From Paludibacteraceae bacterium (GTDB lineage: Bacteria > Bacteroidota > Bacteroidia > Bacteroidales > Paludibacteraceae), in NCBI GenBank assembly GCA_017456885.1, contig JAFTIM010000006.1, forward strand, positions 62,001 to 126,000: DNA of 64,000 nucleotides, in the 5' to 3' direction. A program made the translations under genes and the position numbers. The notes under the pieces were generated by a model. It was not told where the DNA came from. It worked only from the letters and a program-made list of their open reading frames with translations, and made no database searches. This document shows positions 34,959 to 44,027 of the stretch, in pieces; within the stretch, counting starts at the first letter, position 1; every line of letters starts with the position of its first letter.

Positions 34959-35806
34959 AACGGCTGATAATTGTCATATCCTGCTTTTTTGTTGTTATAG
35001 TAGATTCATTCTGCCAGAATCTACTGAAACAAAACATTTATTACGACGATATGAATTATTACAATCCAGCAGCCTCTTTTTACGATACTTCACGTCAATA
35101 TTATGCTTCATTTTACACAAAATACAAATTCTTAAATTCACCTGTTTATGCGGAAAAACCTTACGATTTCTCGGTTTCGTTTCAAGGACGAACACAAAAT
35201 ACATCGGGACATTATACGGCAGGTTATCTTTATGACGGTTACTCTTTTTTCGACCGACACTCGCTTTATGGCGGTTATGGTTACAAATGGGATTTTGGAG
35301 AACATCGCTTGAGCATAGGTGCAAGAGCTACGCTAAACTTCGATGCTATTTGTTGGGATAAGTTTTCGGGAGCTCACTACATAGGTCAACAACTTTTCGT
35401 AATGCCCGACATCGATTTAGGATTATACTATCAATGGAAAGGTCTGAATCTGGGAATTTCCGCAAGAAATCTGTTAGCGATAGGAGAACGTGTCGACGGG
35501 AATGTGCTTTTACGCAGTCGAAGGACACTTTTTACAAATTTATCGTACGATTTCTACCTCTCCGAGATAATGCTTGCTCCGCATTTATTGCTAAGTTACG
35601 ATGGTGAAATAGGATTAGACATCGGTATTTTTGGACGATTGTTTGAGTACGGGAAATTTTCATATATCTTTCGGGTTAAAGAGTTGCGACACGTCATTCT
35701 ATTAGGCGGTGACATTCCTTGCGGACTCACTCTCGACATTGCATTTGACTTTTCGAACACAGCTCGCGACAAACATCTCGACGTTCGGATAGGTTACAAG
35801 TTTTAA
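34955..35806 (+). CDS. PorP/SprF-family outer-membrane protein
   Basis: A 283-residue protein with a signal peptide (residues 1-20, ending DSFCQ) and an early NPAASFYDTSRQYYASFY segment. A barrel rich in Tyr/Gly repeats follows (GGYGYKWDFGEHRLSIGARA, then MPDIDLGLYYQWKGLNLGIS). The N-P-A element and beta-barrel are those of the PorP/SprF family, associated with type IX secretion and cell-surface attachment. It is the last gene of the plus-strand run and ends convergently with the helicase-nuclease gene, overlapping it by 4 nt. A T9SS link is also supported by GldH and the S8 sorting tail elsewhere in the window. Confidence 0.85.
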   Translation: MKRLIIVISCFFVVIVDSFCQNLLKQNIYYDDMNYYNPAASFYDTSRQYYASFYTKYKFLNSPVYAEKPYDFSVSFQGRTQNTSGHYTAGYLYDGYSFFDRHSLYGGYGYKWDFGEHRLSIGARATLNFDAICWDKFSGAHYIGQQLFVMPDIDLGLYYQWKGLNLGISARNLLAIGERVDGNVLLRSRRTLFTNLSYDFYLSEIMLAPHLLLSYDGEIGLDIGIFGRLFEYGKFSYIFRVKELRHVILLGGDIPCGLTLDIAFDFSNTARDKHLDVRIGYKF

Positions 35807-38800
35807 ACCTGCTCTACCACATTTTGCTCCACATAACAAAGATAACCCTCTGTGGTATAACCCATTTCTTGAATTGCTGTTTGATACCTCCGCAATTGTT
35901 TCCGATATTCATCGGAAGTTTTTCTCCCGAATTTATAGTCGATGACAATAACGTGATTGCCTTTCATCAACACCCTATCGGGACGAAGCGTTTTGCCTTG
36001 TTGCAAGATTTCCACTTCATTAAGCACCCTATATTCATCTGAGAACCACTTCTTCAAATTATTCTTCTCGATGAAACCGATTATTTTAGCACGCAACACA
36101 TTAGTTTCTTCAGATGTAAGTCGTCCTTCGCGTTCAAAGGTTCGGAACGAGACATCAATATCCGCAAACGTTTTTACATTCGACAATATATCGTGCATAA
36201 GCAATCCGTGAATACGGCTGTTTTGATCCGAATTCCATTTCTCATTCTTGTCCACAAGGTGATAATCCACTTCTTTCCTTGTAAAATAAGAGATTCTATT
36301 CGTTCCCTCGTTTTCCGTTTTCTTCACATCCTTCGACATAGAAGTCGATTCTTCTGCTCCTACAAAAAAAAGATCTTCTTCATCATTTTCCGCTTTCCTC
36401 ATATCGTCTTTCATTGACAAGAAAAGATTTTTGTCCACACACTCTTCCACCTCGGGTTTCTCGTCTTTCAATGTATTGCTCAAAATTGCAGGCATACTTA
36501 AGTTCTCCGACTTTGAGGTTGGAGCTACGATGTACAATCTTTCGGCAGCACGCGTAAATGCAACATAAGCCACATTAAGCGTATCTATATAATTAAGCAT
36601 TTTCTCACGAAGATAAAATTCCGAAAAATAACTCTCTTTCATCTTACCATTGTATGCCATAGGGACAATTGGCAAGTCGGTAAAGGGTTTTTCCTTAACA
36701 TTTTTGGTACCGCACCATATACGAGTATTCGTTTTCGGCTCTAAACTCCAATCAAAAAACGGAATAATTACATTTTTAAATTCCAACCCTTTCGAAGAAT
36801 GCACGGTCATAATCCTAATTGCATTCGCTGTATTAGGAACATTAAGATTGAGTTTCTTTGCATCTTTCCAATAAGTCAGGAATTTCGACAAATCGTTTCC
36901 TTTTTTTGTTTCATATTCAAAAATAACATCTTGCATCGCTTGCAAAAACGGCGCTTCATCTTCACATTTTTCGACAAGACGAAAGTGATTTATCAACGCC
37001 TCCACTTGTTCAAACAACGAACCTCTTTTGAGCATTGAAATACTTCCTTGCGGAAACAACAATTGATCAATGTCTTTGTTTACCGATTCAATAGCTTTTT
37101 GCAAAGACTGCTGCGGGCTGTCGCACAGAAAATAGTAACGTTGCAATAAAAACAACCGATTAGGTTTATCGTTTGGCGAAACCAAGTAGGTAAGCAAAGC
37201 AATGATAAACTGAACACTTTTGGCATTGCGTATCGTCAAAGCTTCATTGGAAAGGATTTTAATCCCCCGCTGCAACAAATACTCGGCAACAAGAGCTGCC
37301 TCGTCGTTTTTACGAACAAGAACAGCAATGTCGGACAAAGCCACGCCTCTTTCACGCAAGAGTTCGATTTTGTCGGACATTTTCTCCAAAGCTATCTCTT
37401 TCCACGACGTTTCTTTATCGGCTTCGATAAATTGTACGGCCACATATCCATCATATACATCGGTTTCACTCTTTTGAGGCTTAACTTTTTGCCAAACCTT
37501 ACTATATGCCGCCTTTATCTTCTCTGTAAAAAGACCGTTTTGACCTTCAATAGCTTGGAAAGCACCTTCCACTTCTTTGGCTGCAAGCGCGAAAAACGTA
37601 TTGTTAAACAATACCACATTTTTACAACTGCGGTAATTTGTTTCTAAATTGAATTCTTCTATAAAACCTTTTATGCCGCTGTTCTCCGGATTCTGTTTCA
37701 ACTGTGTATTGAGCAAATCCCAATCGGAATTTCGCCATCGGTAAATACTCTGCTTCACATCACCAACCAACAAATTTTCATGTCCATTGCTCAAACTTTC
37801 TTGAATAAGCGGTCGAAAATTATTCCATTGCAAAGCCGAAGTATCTTGAAATTCGTCAATCATAAAATGCTGAATCCGACTACCCAATTTTTCATAAATA
37901 AACGGCGTATCGGTGTTTTGAATGATTTTTGACAGAAATTCAGATGCTCTCGACAATAATAACAAATGCTCTTTTCTTACAATTTTGTCAACCTCTTTTT
38001 CTACATCGCTCAAAATGCCGATAGTATAAATGTTTTTGCTTATTTCGGCAGCGGAATTATATTTTCGACGTTCGTTCTGAATATAATTTACCATATCAGA
38101 CAAATATCCGCGTAATTTCACAAAAATACCATCAATCTGCTGTTTTTTGGAAGAGTTTTTAGACCATTCATCAGCACTTTTAGCATCTAAAGCAGCAAAC
38201 AAACGTTTGTTTATCTCATAATTTTTCTTTTTTATGTTTAGGGCATTGCCCATAAAACCTTTTTCTTTATAAGGGAAATCGTTGACATCAAGACCATTTT
38301 GATTTAATAGATTTTCTATATTTTTCACCTTTTCATCGACTTTTTTCTCAAAATCACTCTTGATTTTTCTCAACGATTGCTGAATACCAGAAAGCGTCCC
38401 TTTACTCTGCAACTGCGTATCGGTAAGTTGACTACGAAACGACTCCTTAAATAACTCTTGTGCAAGGTCACTGATATTTTTTTTCGGATTCCACAACTGA
38501 TTGTTGTTAATAAGGTCATCTACATAACATATCAACCATGCCAACAAATCCTTGTTTTCATCTTCGTCGAGATGGGTGAGCATATTTTCGATAGCATCGT
38601 TGAGCAATGTATCGGTATCGAGTTCAATATTGTAATTGCCATTGATTGACATCTCTCGGGTGAACATCTGTATGATGGCCAAGAAAAAACGGTCGATAGT
38701 TGAAATCTGAAAAGCCGAATATTCGTTCAACAATTGTTGCAAAATTATTTTTGATTGCAAAGCCAACTCCTCTTCCGTTTTTTTCAATTTCTTGCAAAAG

Positions 38801-39024
38801 AAATCTTTATGGTCCGATTTCGACGCTTTTATCGAAATCAGATAGAGTTCCTTCAATATACGGGCTTTCATCTCTTCCGTAGCTTTGTTTGTAAAAGTTA
38901 CGGCAAGAATATTGCGATGCGTCGTATTGGCAGATTGAAGCAAATAGCCCAAATATTTTTGGGTTAACGTATAAGTCTTGCCCGAACCGGCAGAAGCTTT
39001 ATATATTTCGAGTTTTGCTGGCAT
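35803..39024 (-). CDS. RecB/AddA-like UvrD-family helicase with C-terminal nuclease
   Basis: A 1073-residue DNA repair enzyme. It begins MPAKLEIYKASAGSGKTYTL with the Walker A loop. UvrD/REP helicase motifs follow: AVTFTNKATEEMKARIL, the DEFQDTS Walker B, VGDVKQSIYRWRNS, LETNYRSCKNV, TVHSSKGLEFKNVIIP and AYVAFTRAAERLY. The last 100 residues hold a PD-(D/E)XK-type nuclease with VIDYKFG. This matches AddA/RecB-type exonuclease helicases that process double-strand breaks. Start at 39024: the longer ATG at 39087 lies inside the SUI1 gene. No AddB/RecC partner is adjacent. Confidence 0.9.
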   Translation of the reverse strand: MPAKLEIYKASAGSGKTYTLTQKYLGYLLQSANTTHRNILAVTFTNKATEEMKARILKELYLISIKASKSDHKDFFCKKLKKTEEELALQSKIILQQLLNEYSAFQISTIDRFFLAIIQMFTREMSINGNYNIELDTDTLLNDAIENMLTHLDEDENKDLLAWLICYVDDLINNNQLWNPKKNISDLAQELFKESFRSQLTDTQLQSKGTLSGIQQSLRKIKSDFEKKVDEKVKNIENLLNQNGLDVNDFPYKEKGFMGNALNIKKKNYEINKRLFAALDAKSADEWSKNSSKKQQIDGIFVKLRGYLSDMVNYIQNERRKYNSAAEISKNIYTIGILSDVEKEVDKIVRKEHLLLLSRASEFLSKIIQNTDTPFIYEKLGSRIQHFMIDEFQDTSALQWNNFRPLIQESLSNGHENLLVGDVKQSIYRWRNSDWDLLNTQLKQNPENSGIKGFIEEFNLETNYRSCKNVVLFNNTFFALAAKEVEGAFQAIEGQNGLFTEKIKAAYSKVWQKVKPQKSETDVYDGYVAVQFIEADKETSWKEIALEKMSDKIELLRERGVALSDIAVLVRKNDEAALVAEYLLQRGIKILSNEALTIRNAKSVQFIIALLTYLVSPNDKPNRLFLLQRYYFLCDSPQQSLQKAIESVNKDIDQLLFPQGSISMLKRGSLFEQVEALINHFRLVEKCEDEAPFLQAMQDVIFEYETKKGNDLSKFLTYWKDAKKLNLNVPNTANAIRIMTVHSSKGLEFKNVIIPFFDWSLEPKTNTRIWCGTKNVKEKPFTDLPIVPMAYNGKMKESYFSEFYLREKMLNYIDTLNVAYVAFTRAAERLYIVAPTSKSENLSMPAILSNTLKDEKPEVEECVDKNLFLSMKDDMRKAENDEEDLFFVGAEESTSMSKDVKKTENEGTNRISYFTRKEVDYHLVDKNEKWNSDQNSRIHGLLMHDILSNVKTFADIDVSFRTFEREGRLTSEETNVLRAKIIGFIEKNNLKKWFSDEYRVLNEVEILQQGKTLRPDRVLMKGNHVIVIDYKFGRKTSDEYRKQLRRYQTAIQEMGYTTEGYLCYVEQNVVEQV

Positions 39025-39025
39025 C

Positions 39026-39370
39026 TCAATTGATTCTCTTTGTCTGTTTATATCCTTTCTCGATAAGCAACATTGCGATTTTTTCACGGAAATCGCCTTG
39101 AATCAGTATTTCGTTGTTTTTCGTACTTCCTCCGACACCGCATTTCGATTTAAGATACTTGCCCAACTCTTTCAAATCATCTTCCGCACCGACAAATCCT
39201 GTAACAAGCGTAACAGCTTTACCGTTTCGGTTACGTTTATCGAGTTGGACTTTAAGTCGTTGCTGATTTTCAGGCAAGGTGGCTACCGACTCTTGCTCCT
39301 CGGTTTCATACTTAAAATCGGGATTTGTGGAATAAACCACATTTAATCGACTTTTCCAATCGTTATTCAT
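39026..39370 (-). CDS. SUI1/eIF1-like (YciH-type) translation factor
   Basis: A 114-residue cytoplasmic protein of the eIF1/SUI1 fold, starting [20 protein letters not shown]. The core [20 protein letters not shown] followed by [19 protein letters not shown] is the family signature. E. coli YciH is said to affect start-codon fidelity; the role in Bacteroidota is unclear. It is 1 nt from the helicase gene and overlaps the trmB stop by 4 nt, so it is in a minus-strand operon with trmB and gldH. Confidence 0.9.
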   Translation of the reverse strand: MNNDWKSRLNVVYSTNPDFKYETEEQESVATLPENQQRLKVQLDKRNRNGKAVTLVTGFVGAEDDLKELGKYLKSKCGVGGSTKNNEILIQGDFREKIAMLLIEKGYKQTKRIN

Positions 39371-40128
39371 TGATTTGCATTTAGTTGAGAACGTTGATTC
39401 CGCCCAAAACTTCTATAACCATCAGGCTCTATATCAATGTTCGGTTCCACAATGTTTTCAAGGTGATGAAGTTGAAATTTCAGATATTTTATGTTCAATC
39501 CACGAGCCAACCATTGTTGTTCGTAAAAGGTTTTTATCGATAAAATTTTATCATCTACCAAATCGCCATAAAGATTTTCGGTCGCAGTAAGTATCGTATA
39601 ATGGTTTTCTTCGACAATAGCCTTGGTATAAGTGTACATAAAGTTGCTATCCGTTTTCAGATGTACAATGCCTTCGGGCTGCATAATATGCTCGTAAAGC
39701 AAAAGAAATGCCGATGAAGTGAGGCGTTTTCGCGTTTTTTTCATTTGGGGGTCGGGGAAAGTTATCCAAATTTCAGCAACTTCGTTTTCCTCAAAAAAGT
39801 GCTGCAACAAATTGATACCTGTGCGCAAAAAAGCCACATTTTTCATTCCGCTCAAATACGACTCTTTGGCTCCCGTCCAAATACGAGCTCCTTTTATGTC
39901 GATGCCGATAAAGTTTTTTTCGGGGAAAAGTTTTGCCAAACCAACCGTATATTCTCCTTTGCCACAACCAAGCTCAAGCACTATCGGGTTGTCGTTTCCA
40001 AAAAAATTGCTGTGCCATTTGCCTTTAAGCGGGAAACCATCGGAGTACTGCAATTCGTTGTACGAACATTGAAACACATGGGGAAACATTTCCATTTCCC
40101 TGAATTTGAAAAGTTTGTTTTTCCCCAA
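39367..40128 (-). CDS. trmB: tRNA (guanine-N7-)-methyltransferase
   Basis: Forms m7G46 in tRNA. The 253-residue protein has the class I SAM-binding loop [20 protein letters not shown] (motif I) and the family's [16 protein letters not shown] and [15 protein letters not shown] motifs. It starts [20 protein letters not shown], as in other Bacteroidota TrmB. It is 2 nt downstream of gldH, and its stop overlaps the SUI1 gene start. Confidence 0.95.
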   Translation of the reverse strand: MGKNKLFKFREMEMFPHVFQCSYNELQYSDGFPLKGKWHSNFFGNDNPIVLELGCGKGEYTVGLAKLFPEKNFIGIDIKGARIWTGAKESYLSGMKNVAFLRTGINLLQHFFEENEVAEIWITFPDPQMKKTRKRLTSSAFLLLYEHIMQPEGIVHLKTDSNFMYTYTKAIVEENHYTILTATENLYGDLVDDKILSIKTFYEQQWLARGLNIKYLKFQLHHLENIVEPNIDIEPDGYRSFGRNQRSQLNANQ

Positions 40129-40130
40129 AA

Positions 40131-40601
40131 TTATTCCTCCGACGTTTTTTGAATTTTAATACCAATGTCGTTCAATCCCTGCAGTTGGTCATAACGCATA
40201 CCATGCTTAATGCTGTAACGATAAATACCCTGCTGCGAAAACCGACATTGTTGTTTATAATAAACCGACACATAGTGCAACGATCCGACACCTGAACCTA
40301 TCCAATGCCCTTGATTATCAACCAAAAAGCACTGAACAGTATCTTTCCGCAGCGTGCCATCGGGTGCTGTTTCGTCGATAAAAAGCCAAAGATTCTGATT
40401 CGGATACGTTTCGTCGTTACGCAATGTTATCAACACATCGTACGCAGAAAGTGTGTCCGTCATACTCGCATCAAAAGCAATTGCATCGTTTTTATCCCAA
40501 CCATATTTTGGTAACTCTTTTTGTTCGGAGAAAACAATATGCTCGCTACACGATGCCAACAACACCGACACAAAACAAACAATTATCAATCTTTTTTTCA
40601 T
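40131..40601 (-). CDS. gldH: Gliding-motility lipoprotein GldH
   Basis: A 156-residue lipoprotein with signal peptide [20 protein letters not shown] (lipobox Cys at about residue 18). The mature part is a beta-sandwich-like domain whose segments [20 protein letters not shown] and the C-terminal [11 protein letters not shown] are the GldH hallmark. In Flavobacterium GldH is needed for gliding and chitin use; in non-gliding Bacteroidales it is conserved next to housekeeping genes as here. It overlaps the PSP1 gene by 4 nt. Confidence 0.9.
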   Translation of the reverse strand: MKKRLIIVCFVSVLLASCSEHIVFSEQKELPKYGWDKNDAIAFDASMTDTLSAYDVLITLRNDETYPNQNLWLFIDETAPDGTLRKDTVQCFLVDNQGHWIGSGVGSLHYVSVYYKQQCRFSQQGIYRYSIKHGMRYDQLQGLNDIGIKIQKTSEE

Positions 40602-41734
40602 TCTTTCGCGTTATTTTGATGATGATTATTATTGCGATGTTTATGACGTTTCTTTTTCTTTTTTGCTTTATCGAATCGCGTCAAACTATCTTGTCCCACT
40701 ACATTCTGATAATCGTCTTTTGACGCCTCCACCGACTCTTGTTTTTCACCTTCCAAGGTATCGGGTTTAATGCCTTTTTTGTTCATTTCGATAATCTCTT
40801 TCACTCTCTCCACGGGCAACGTTACCAAATTTGCAGCCATTTGCTTTGACGAAGAGTAAGTCATCAATTTTTTAAACAAATCGGTTTTAAAATGGTAATA
40901 CACAGCATCTTTCGTCTCAAGCGTAATATCTTTCGGAGGAAAATCTTTCAGCAAATCCATATAGGTATCTATCTCGAAATTCATACAGCATTTGAGTTTG
41001 GTACACTGCCCCGCCAAACGCTGCGGATTGGTTGACACGTCTTGGTGTCGTGCCGAACTTGTGGAAACCGACGCAAACGTACTCATCCAACTTGCACAAC
41101 AAAGTTCGCGTCCGCAAGGTCCGATTGCTCCAATACGCCCAGCCTCCTGACGCGCACCTATTTGCCGCATCTCTACACGAATATGAAACGTATCGACAAA
41201 AACCTTTATCAACTGCCGAAAATCGACGCGTTCATCGGCAATATAATAGAAAATGGCTTTGTTGCCATCGCCAAGATATTCCACATCGCCTATCTTCATA
41301 TTCAAGTTCAGCGATTCCGCTATCTGACGTGCACGAATCATTGTTTCGTGTTCTTTTGCTTTCGCCTCGTAATAGCGCTCCATATCGCTTTGTTTGACCT
41401 TGCGATACACACGTTTAACCTCGATGGTTTCAGGCGAAAGGCCGTTTTTCTTCATTTGGTTCAGCACCAAGCGTCCTACTAAAGTAACCTCGCCCACATC
41501 GTGTCCGGGCGAAGCCTCTACGGCCACCATATCACCTTTTTCGAGTAAAATTTTCGTGTTGTTCAAATAATATCCTTTGCGGGTATTTTTAAACTGAACC
41601 TCCACAAAGTCGGTATCTTGTCTGGTTTCCGGCAAATCGCACAACCAATCGAACACAGCCAATTTTTTGTTCGATGTATTCTTGCAACCGGAAGCCGTCA
41701 TTGGCACTTTTTTCCTATCTAAAATAAAATCCAT
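40598..41734 (-). CDS. ricT: PSP1/RicT-like Fe-S-containing regulatory protein
   Basis: A 378-residue cytoplasmic protein of the PSP1 (YaaT/RicT) family. The PSP1 domain is at about residues 45-160. The cysteine-rich block GAIGPCGRELCCASW, then GQCTKLKCCMNFE near residues 205-260, probably binds iron-sulfur clusters, as in Bacillus RicT, where it acts in a complex affecting RNA turnover. The C-terminal tail is highly basic and low complexity (KAKKKKKRHKHRNNNHHQ). It lies 4 nt downstream of holB and upstream of gldH, a gene order common in Bacteroidota. Confidence 0.88.
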   Translation of the reverse strand: MDFILDRKKVPMTASGCKNTSNKKLAVFDWLCDLPETRQDTDFVEVQFKNTRKGYYLNNTKILLEKGDMVAVEASPGHDVGEVTLVGRLVLNQMKKNGLSPETIEVKRVYRKVKQSDMERYYEAKAKEHETMIRARQIAESLNLNMKIGDVEYLGDGNKAIFYYIADERVDFRQLIKVFVDTFHIRVEMRQIGARQEAGRIGAIGPCGRELCCASWMSTFASVSTSSARHQDVSTNPQRLAGQCTKLKCCMNFEIDTYMDLLKDFPPKDITLETKDAVYYHFKTDLFKKLMTYSSSKQMAANLVTLPVERVKEIIEMNKKGIKPDTLEGEKQESVEASKDDYQNVVGQDSLTRFDKAKKKKKRHKHRNNNHHQNNAKE

Positions 41735-41738
41735 ATCG

Positions 41739-42854
41739 TCATTTTTTTAAAAGCATTGTAAATTTTAAAGCCATATCGAAAAGCACAATTTTACGATTTA
41801 CATTTTGCTCTATTTCTTGTTCGGCTTTTTGCAATTCGTAAGTTATCTCTTCCACATTTCGTTCGTTAATAAAAATAGAAAATTTTCGCGAAAATTCAAG
41901 TTCCTCTTTTGTCATATAATTCAACTCCGAAATGTGCAGATTGAGGATAAAGTTTTCGCGTATCATATACTGCACATATGCCAAAAAATTTTTGGCCGAC
42001 TCACGTCCTTTTTTTTCGATTGTTTCCACCACCGAACGCAATCCTTCATGATCGGACTTCCATGCAAAACGCATCAAAAGAATGAATTGCGATAAGTTCC
42101 ATTGGTCTTTTTCCGACTGCGACACCAAGCGTTGAGCCGCCGAATAACTGCCAAGCGACAAGTGTGCAACATGTGCCGCTTCGGCATCGGCAAGCGAATA
42201 AACCGATTTCAACTGCCGCACCATGGGAGCAACCTCGATAGGAGGCACAGCTATATTTTGCACACGCGAGCGAATGGTTGCAAGCAACAGGTCAGGATTG
42301 TCCGATACCATCACAATAACCGTATCGTACGAGGGTTCTTCAAGTATTTTCAGCAATTTGTTGGCACAAGTGTTGTGCATTTTTTCGGGCATCCATATTA
42401 TCATCACTTTGTAGGGTGCCTCATAGGTTTTAAAGTTCAGTTTCCGAATAATTTCGTTACTCTCTTCGGTGTAAATCATACCCTGTTTTTCCTCGGCAAG
42501 CGAACTTAACCAATCGTCCACCGTAAGGTAAGGATTAGCCAATACCGCCTCGCGAAACTCCTCCACATATTGATCGCAGATGCTTTTCTTGTCCGTTTTT
42601 ACGATAGGAAACACAAAATGCAAATCGGGATGAGCCAACTTTGCCATCTTCCGACACGAGGGGCAAACGCCGCAGGCATCCGTTGCAGTGCGATGCTCAC
42701 AGCAGATATACTGCGCATAGGCCAACGCAAGCGGCAACTTGCCCACACCCTGCTTCCCACTGAAAAGCTGTGCATGCGCAATCCGATTATGCTGCACCGA
42801 TTGCAGCAATTGTGCCTTTATGGCGTCTTGACCTACGATTTCCGAAAAAAGCAT
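41739..42854 (-). CDS. holB: DNA polymerase III delta prime subunit
   Basis: A clamp-loader subunit of 371 residues. The N-terminal AAA+ domain has a degenerate Walker A loop, GKQGVGKLPLALAYA, as usual for delta prime, which need not hydrolyse ATP. A four-cysteine zinc site follows (CCEHRTATDACGVCPSCRKM). The SRC-like motif region RSRVQNI is present (ATIRSRVQNIAVPP). Regions II and III follow. A -7 box TATTTTTG on the minus strand (42883-42890) lies 29 bases before the ATG. It is the first gene of the holB-ricT-gldH-trmB-SUI1-helicase run. Confidence 0.93.
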   Translation of the reverse strand: MLFSEIVGQDAIKAQLLQSVQHNRIAHAQLFSGKQGVGKLPLALAYAQYICCEHRTATDACGVCPSCRKMAKLAHPDLHFVFPIVKTDKKSICDQYVEEFREAVLANPYLTVDDWLSSLAEEKQGMIYTEESNEIIRKLNFKTYEAPYKVMIIWMPEKMHNTCANKLLKILEEPSYDTVIVMVSDNPDLLLATIRSRVQNIAVPPIEVAPMVRQLKSVYSLADAEAAHVAHLSLGSYSAAQRLVSQSEKDQWNLSQFILLMRFAWKSDHEGLRSVVETIEKKGRESAKNFLAYVQYMIRENFILNLHISELNYMTKEELEFSRKFSIFINERNVEEITYELQKAEQEIEQNVNRKIVLFDMALKFTMLLKK

Positions 42855-42918
42855 CGTTATCCCTTTTGAGAATTAAAATGTACAAAAATACAAAAATTCA
42901 TTCACACCTACCATAATA

Positions 42919-42949
42919 AAAAAGACAGGGAAGCGACATACCGCTTCCC
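42919..42949 (-). terminator. Terminator past the FISUMP gene
   Basis: GGGAAGCG (42928-42935) with CGCTTCCC (42942-42949) and a 6-nt loop; on the minus strand it is followed by TGTCTTTTTTATT. It lies about 50 bases after the FISUMP stop and should end that transcript before holB. Confidence 0.7.
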
Positions 42950-42958
42950 CACGTTTTC

Positions 42959-42982
42959 GGACGCACCACGGCACGTCCCTAC
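42959..42982. repeat. Second copy of the REP-like palindrome
   Basis: The minus-strand sequence is GTAGGGACGTGCCGTGGTGC followed by GTCC; GGACG pairs with CGTCC with G-T pairs inside. It shares the core GGGACGTGCCG and the CGTCC arm with the palindrome at 11816-11841, and likewise lies a few bases past a FISUMP gene end in the same gene-relative orientation. Confidence 0.6.
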
Positions 42983-42997
42983 ACCCCTTTTGGTAGG

Positions 42998-43764
42998 CTA
43001 TTTAAATACCGGGCGGACAGATTGACCGATGAAACGACCATTGACCACCGTATACTTATCACTTGAATAGAATTCCAAGTCCCACGAATTGCTCGGACTG
43101 TCTGTAGGAATCAAATTTGCCCAGTAACAACCAAAGCTGCCTACATTGGACAAGCCTTTATGACTGTGATTGCCTGCTGCAGGAAGAAAAATAAAGTTGT
43201 TGTTGGTTTTGCTCATCACATCGTAACCGTTAACGCCATTCCGAGTTGTCCATTTCCATTTGCATTTATCTATCAATTCCGTCCATTCTGCATCGGTAGG
43301 CAGACGCCATTGTCCGCCCCAGTTGGCATGGGCAGCATCATCTTCTATCTCGAGGATGGTTTTATTATCTACATTTCCCTTCTTAGAATCGGTGTTATAC
43401 TTGGTAAGCGTGTCTAAAAAATAACTGTTATAAGGTTCACTATATTCAACAGTAGCCCATTTGTAGGTAGTCCAATCATAAACATCTTTTGGCTCTACTT
43501 CGCCCCAAGCATAATAGTTGCCGTACTCTTCGGGCGAAGTAGCACCTATGTGCAGGTAGCCCATTTCAAGCCGCTCGGCAAACCGAGATCAACATATCCG
43601 TGACCGTTGGCAGTACCCGTCGCATTATCACTCCCCGTATTGGAGTTACCGCCATTCTGGTCGGTATTGATACCATTGCCGTTATCATTCGGCTCGTTTT
43701 TTTCACATGCAGTAAACACTGCCAACATACAGCACACGGCTGCTAAAAAATTAAGTTTCTTCAT
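42998..43764 (-). pseudogene. FISUMP-domain lipoprotein split by a frameshift
   Basis: Two frames make one gene. The first part (43764 down to about 43550) has a lipoprotein signal peptide MKKLNFLAAVCCMLAVFTAC and an Asn/Gly-rich linker, then HGYVDLGLPSGLKWATC, and stops. The second part continues HIGATSPEEYGNYYAWGE, the rest of a Fibrobacter major-paralogous domain, ending GQSVRPVFK at 42998. In intact family members the junction reads ATCNIGATSPEEYG. Here one base (an A of the expected CAAC) is missing near 43549-43552. There is no run of identical bases, so a sequencing slip is less likely, but it cannot be excluded. Function: probably a surface lipoprotein of unknown ligand. Confidence 0.85.
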
Positions 43765-43817
43765 CGTTTTTCCAATTTTTTAAATGAATATTTAATGTTT
43801 CTACGAATGTATCACAC

Positions 43818-43856
43818 AAAAAAGGTCGCCCCGAATCCATGCGGACTCGGACGACC
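43818..43856 (-). terminator. Strong intrinsic terminator upstream of the FISUMP gene
   Basis: On the minus strand a long G/C-rich stem of about 14 pairs (43824-43856, loop GCAT, one bulged G) is followed by TTTTTTG. It lies about 60 bases upstream of the FISUMP start and 170 bases past the HMA gene stop, so it may end the metal operon or the candidate RNA, or act as an attenuator for the FISUMP gene. Confidence 0.75.
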
Positions 43857-43980
43857 CGTACAACCATAAATACCTGATTTTAAATAAATAAGCAATAATA
43901 GGGCGGGGATAACATCTCCCCATCGATTACGGCTTTGCGCCTGTATAGGCAATGTGTCGGAAATGTTTTTCATTGACAAT
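43818..43980 (-). ncRNA. Candidate small RNA or attenuator leader
   Basis: A minus-strand stretch with its own -7 box TACATTTG (43985-43992) and a strong terminator at its end. In between, several small hairpins are possible: GCCT-ATAC-AGGC, GGC-GCAAA-GCC and GGGGA with TCCCC. It contains no ORF of note. It could be a free small RNA of about 160 nt or an mRNA leader of the FISUMP gene. I recognise no known RNA family. It could also be just the untranslated end of the metal operon. Confidence 0.4.
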
Positions 43981-43984
43981 CGGA

Positions 43985-43992
43985 CAAATGTA
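43985..43992 (-). promoter_or_regulatory. -7-like element in front of the candidate RNA
   Basis: TACATTTG on the minus strand matches TAnnTTTG. No TTTG is found at 19-20 bases upstream (the nearest is 24), so it is a weak promoter call. Confidence 0.4.
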
Positions 43993-44027
43993 CAACAAAT
44001 TATCAGAAAACATTTCCAAAAAACAGT

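Noticed and set aside
43540-43564. Programmed frameshift in the FISUMP gene
   Set aside because: No slippery heptamer, run of identical bases or downstream pseudoknot is visible; a simple one-base deletion explains it better.
43902-43948. Cyclic-di-GMP (GEMM) riboswitch
   Set aside because: A GGCGCAAAGCC stretch looks similar, but the other conserved parts of that riboswitch are missing.
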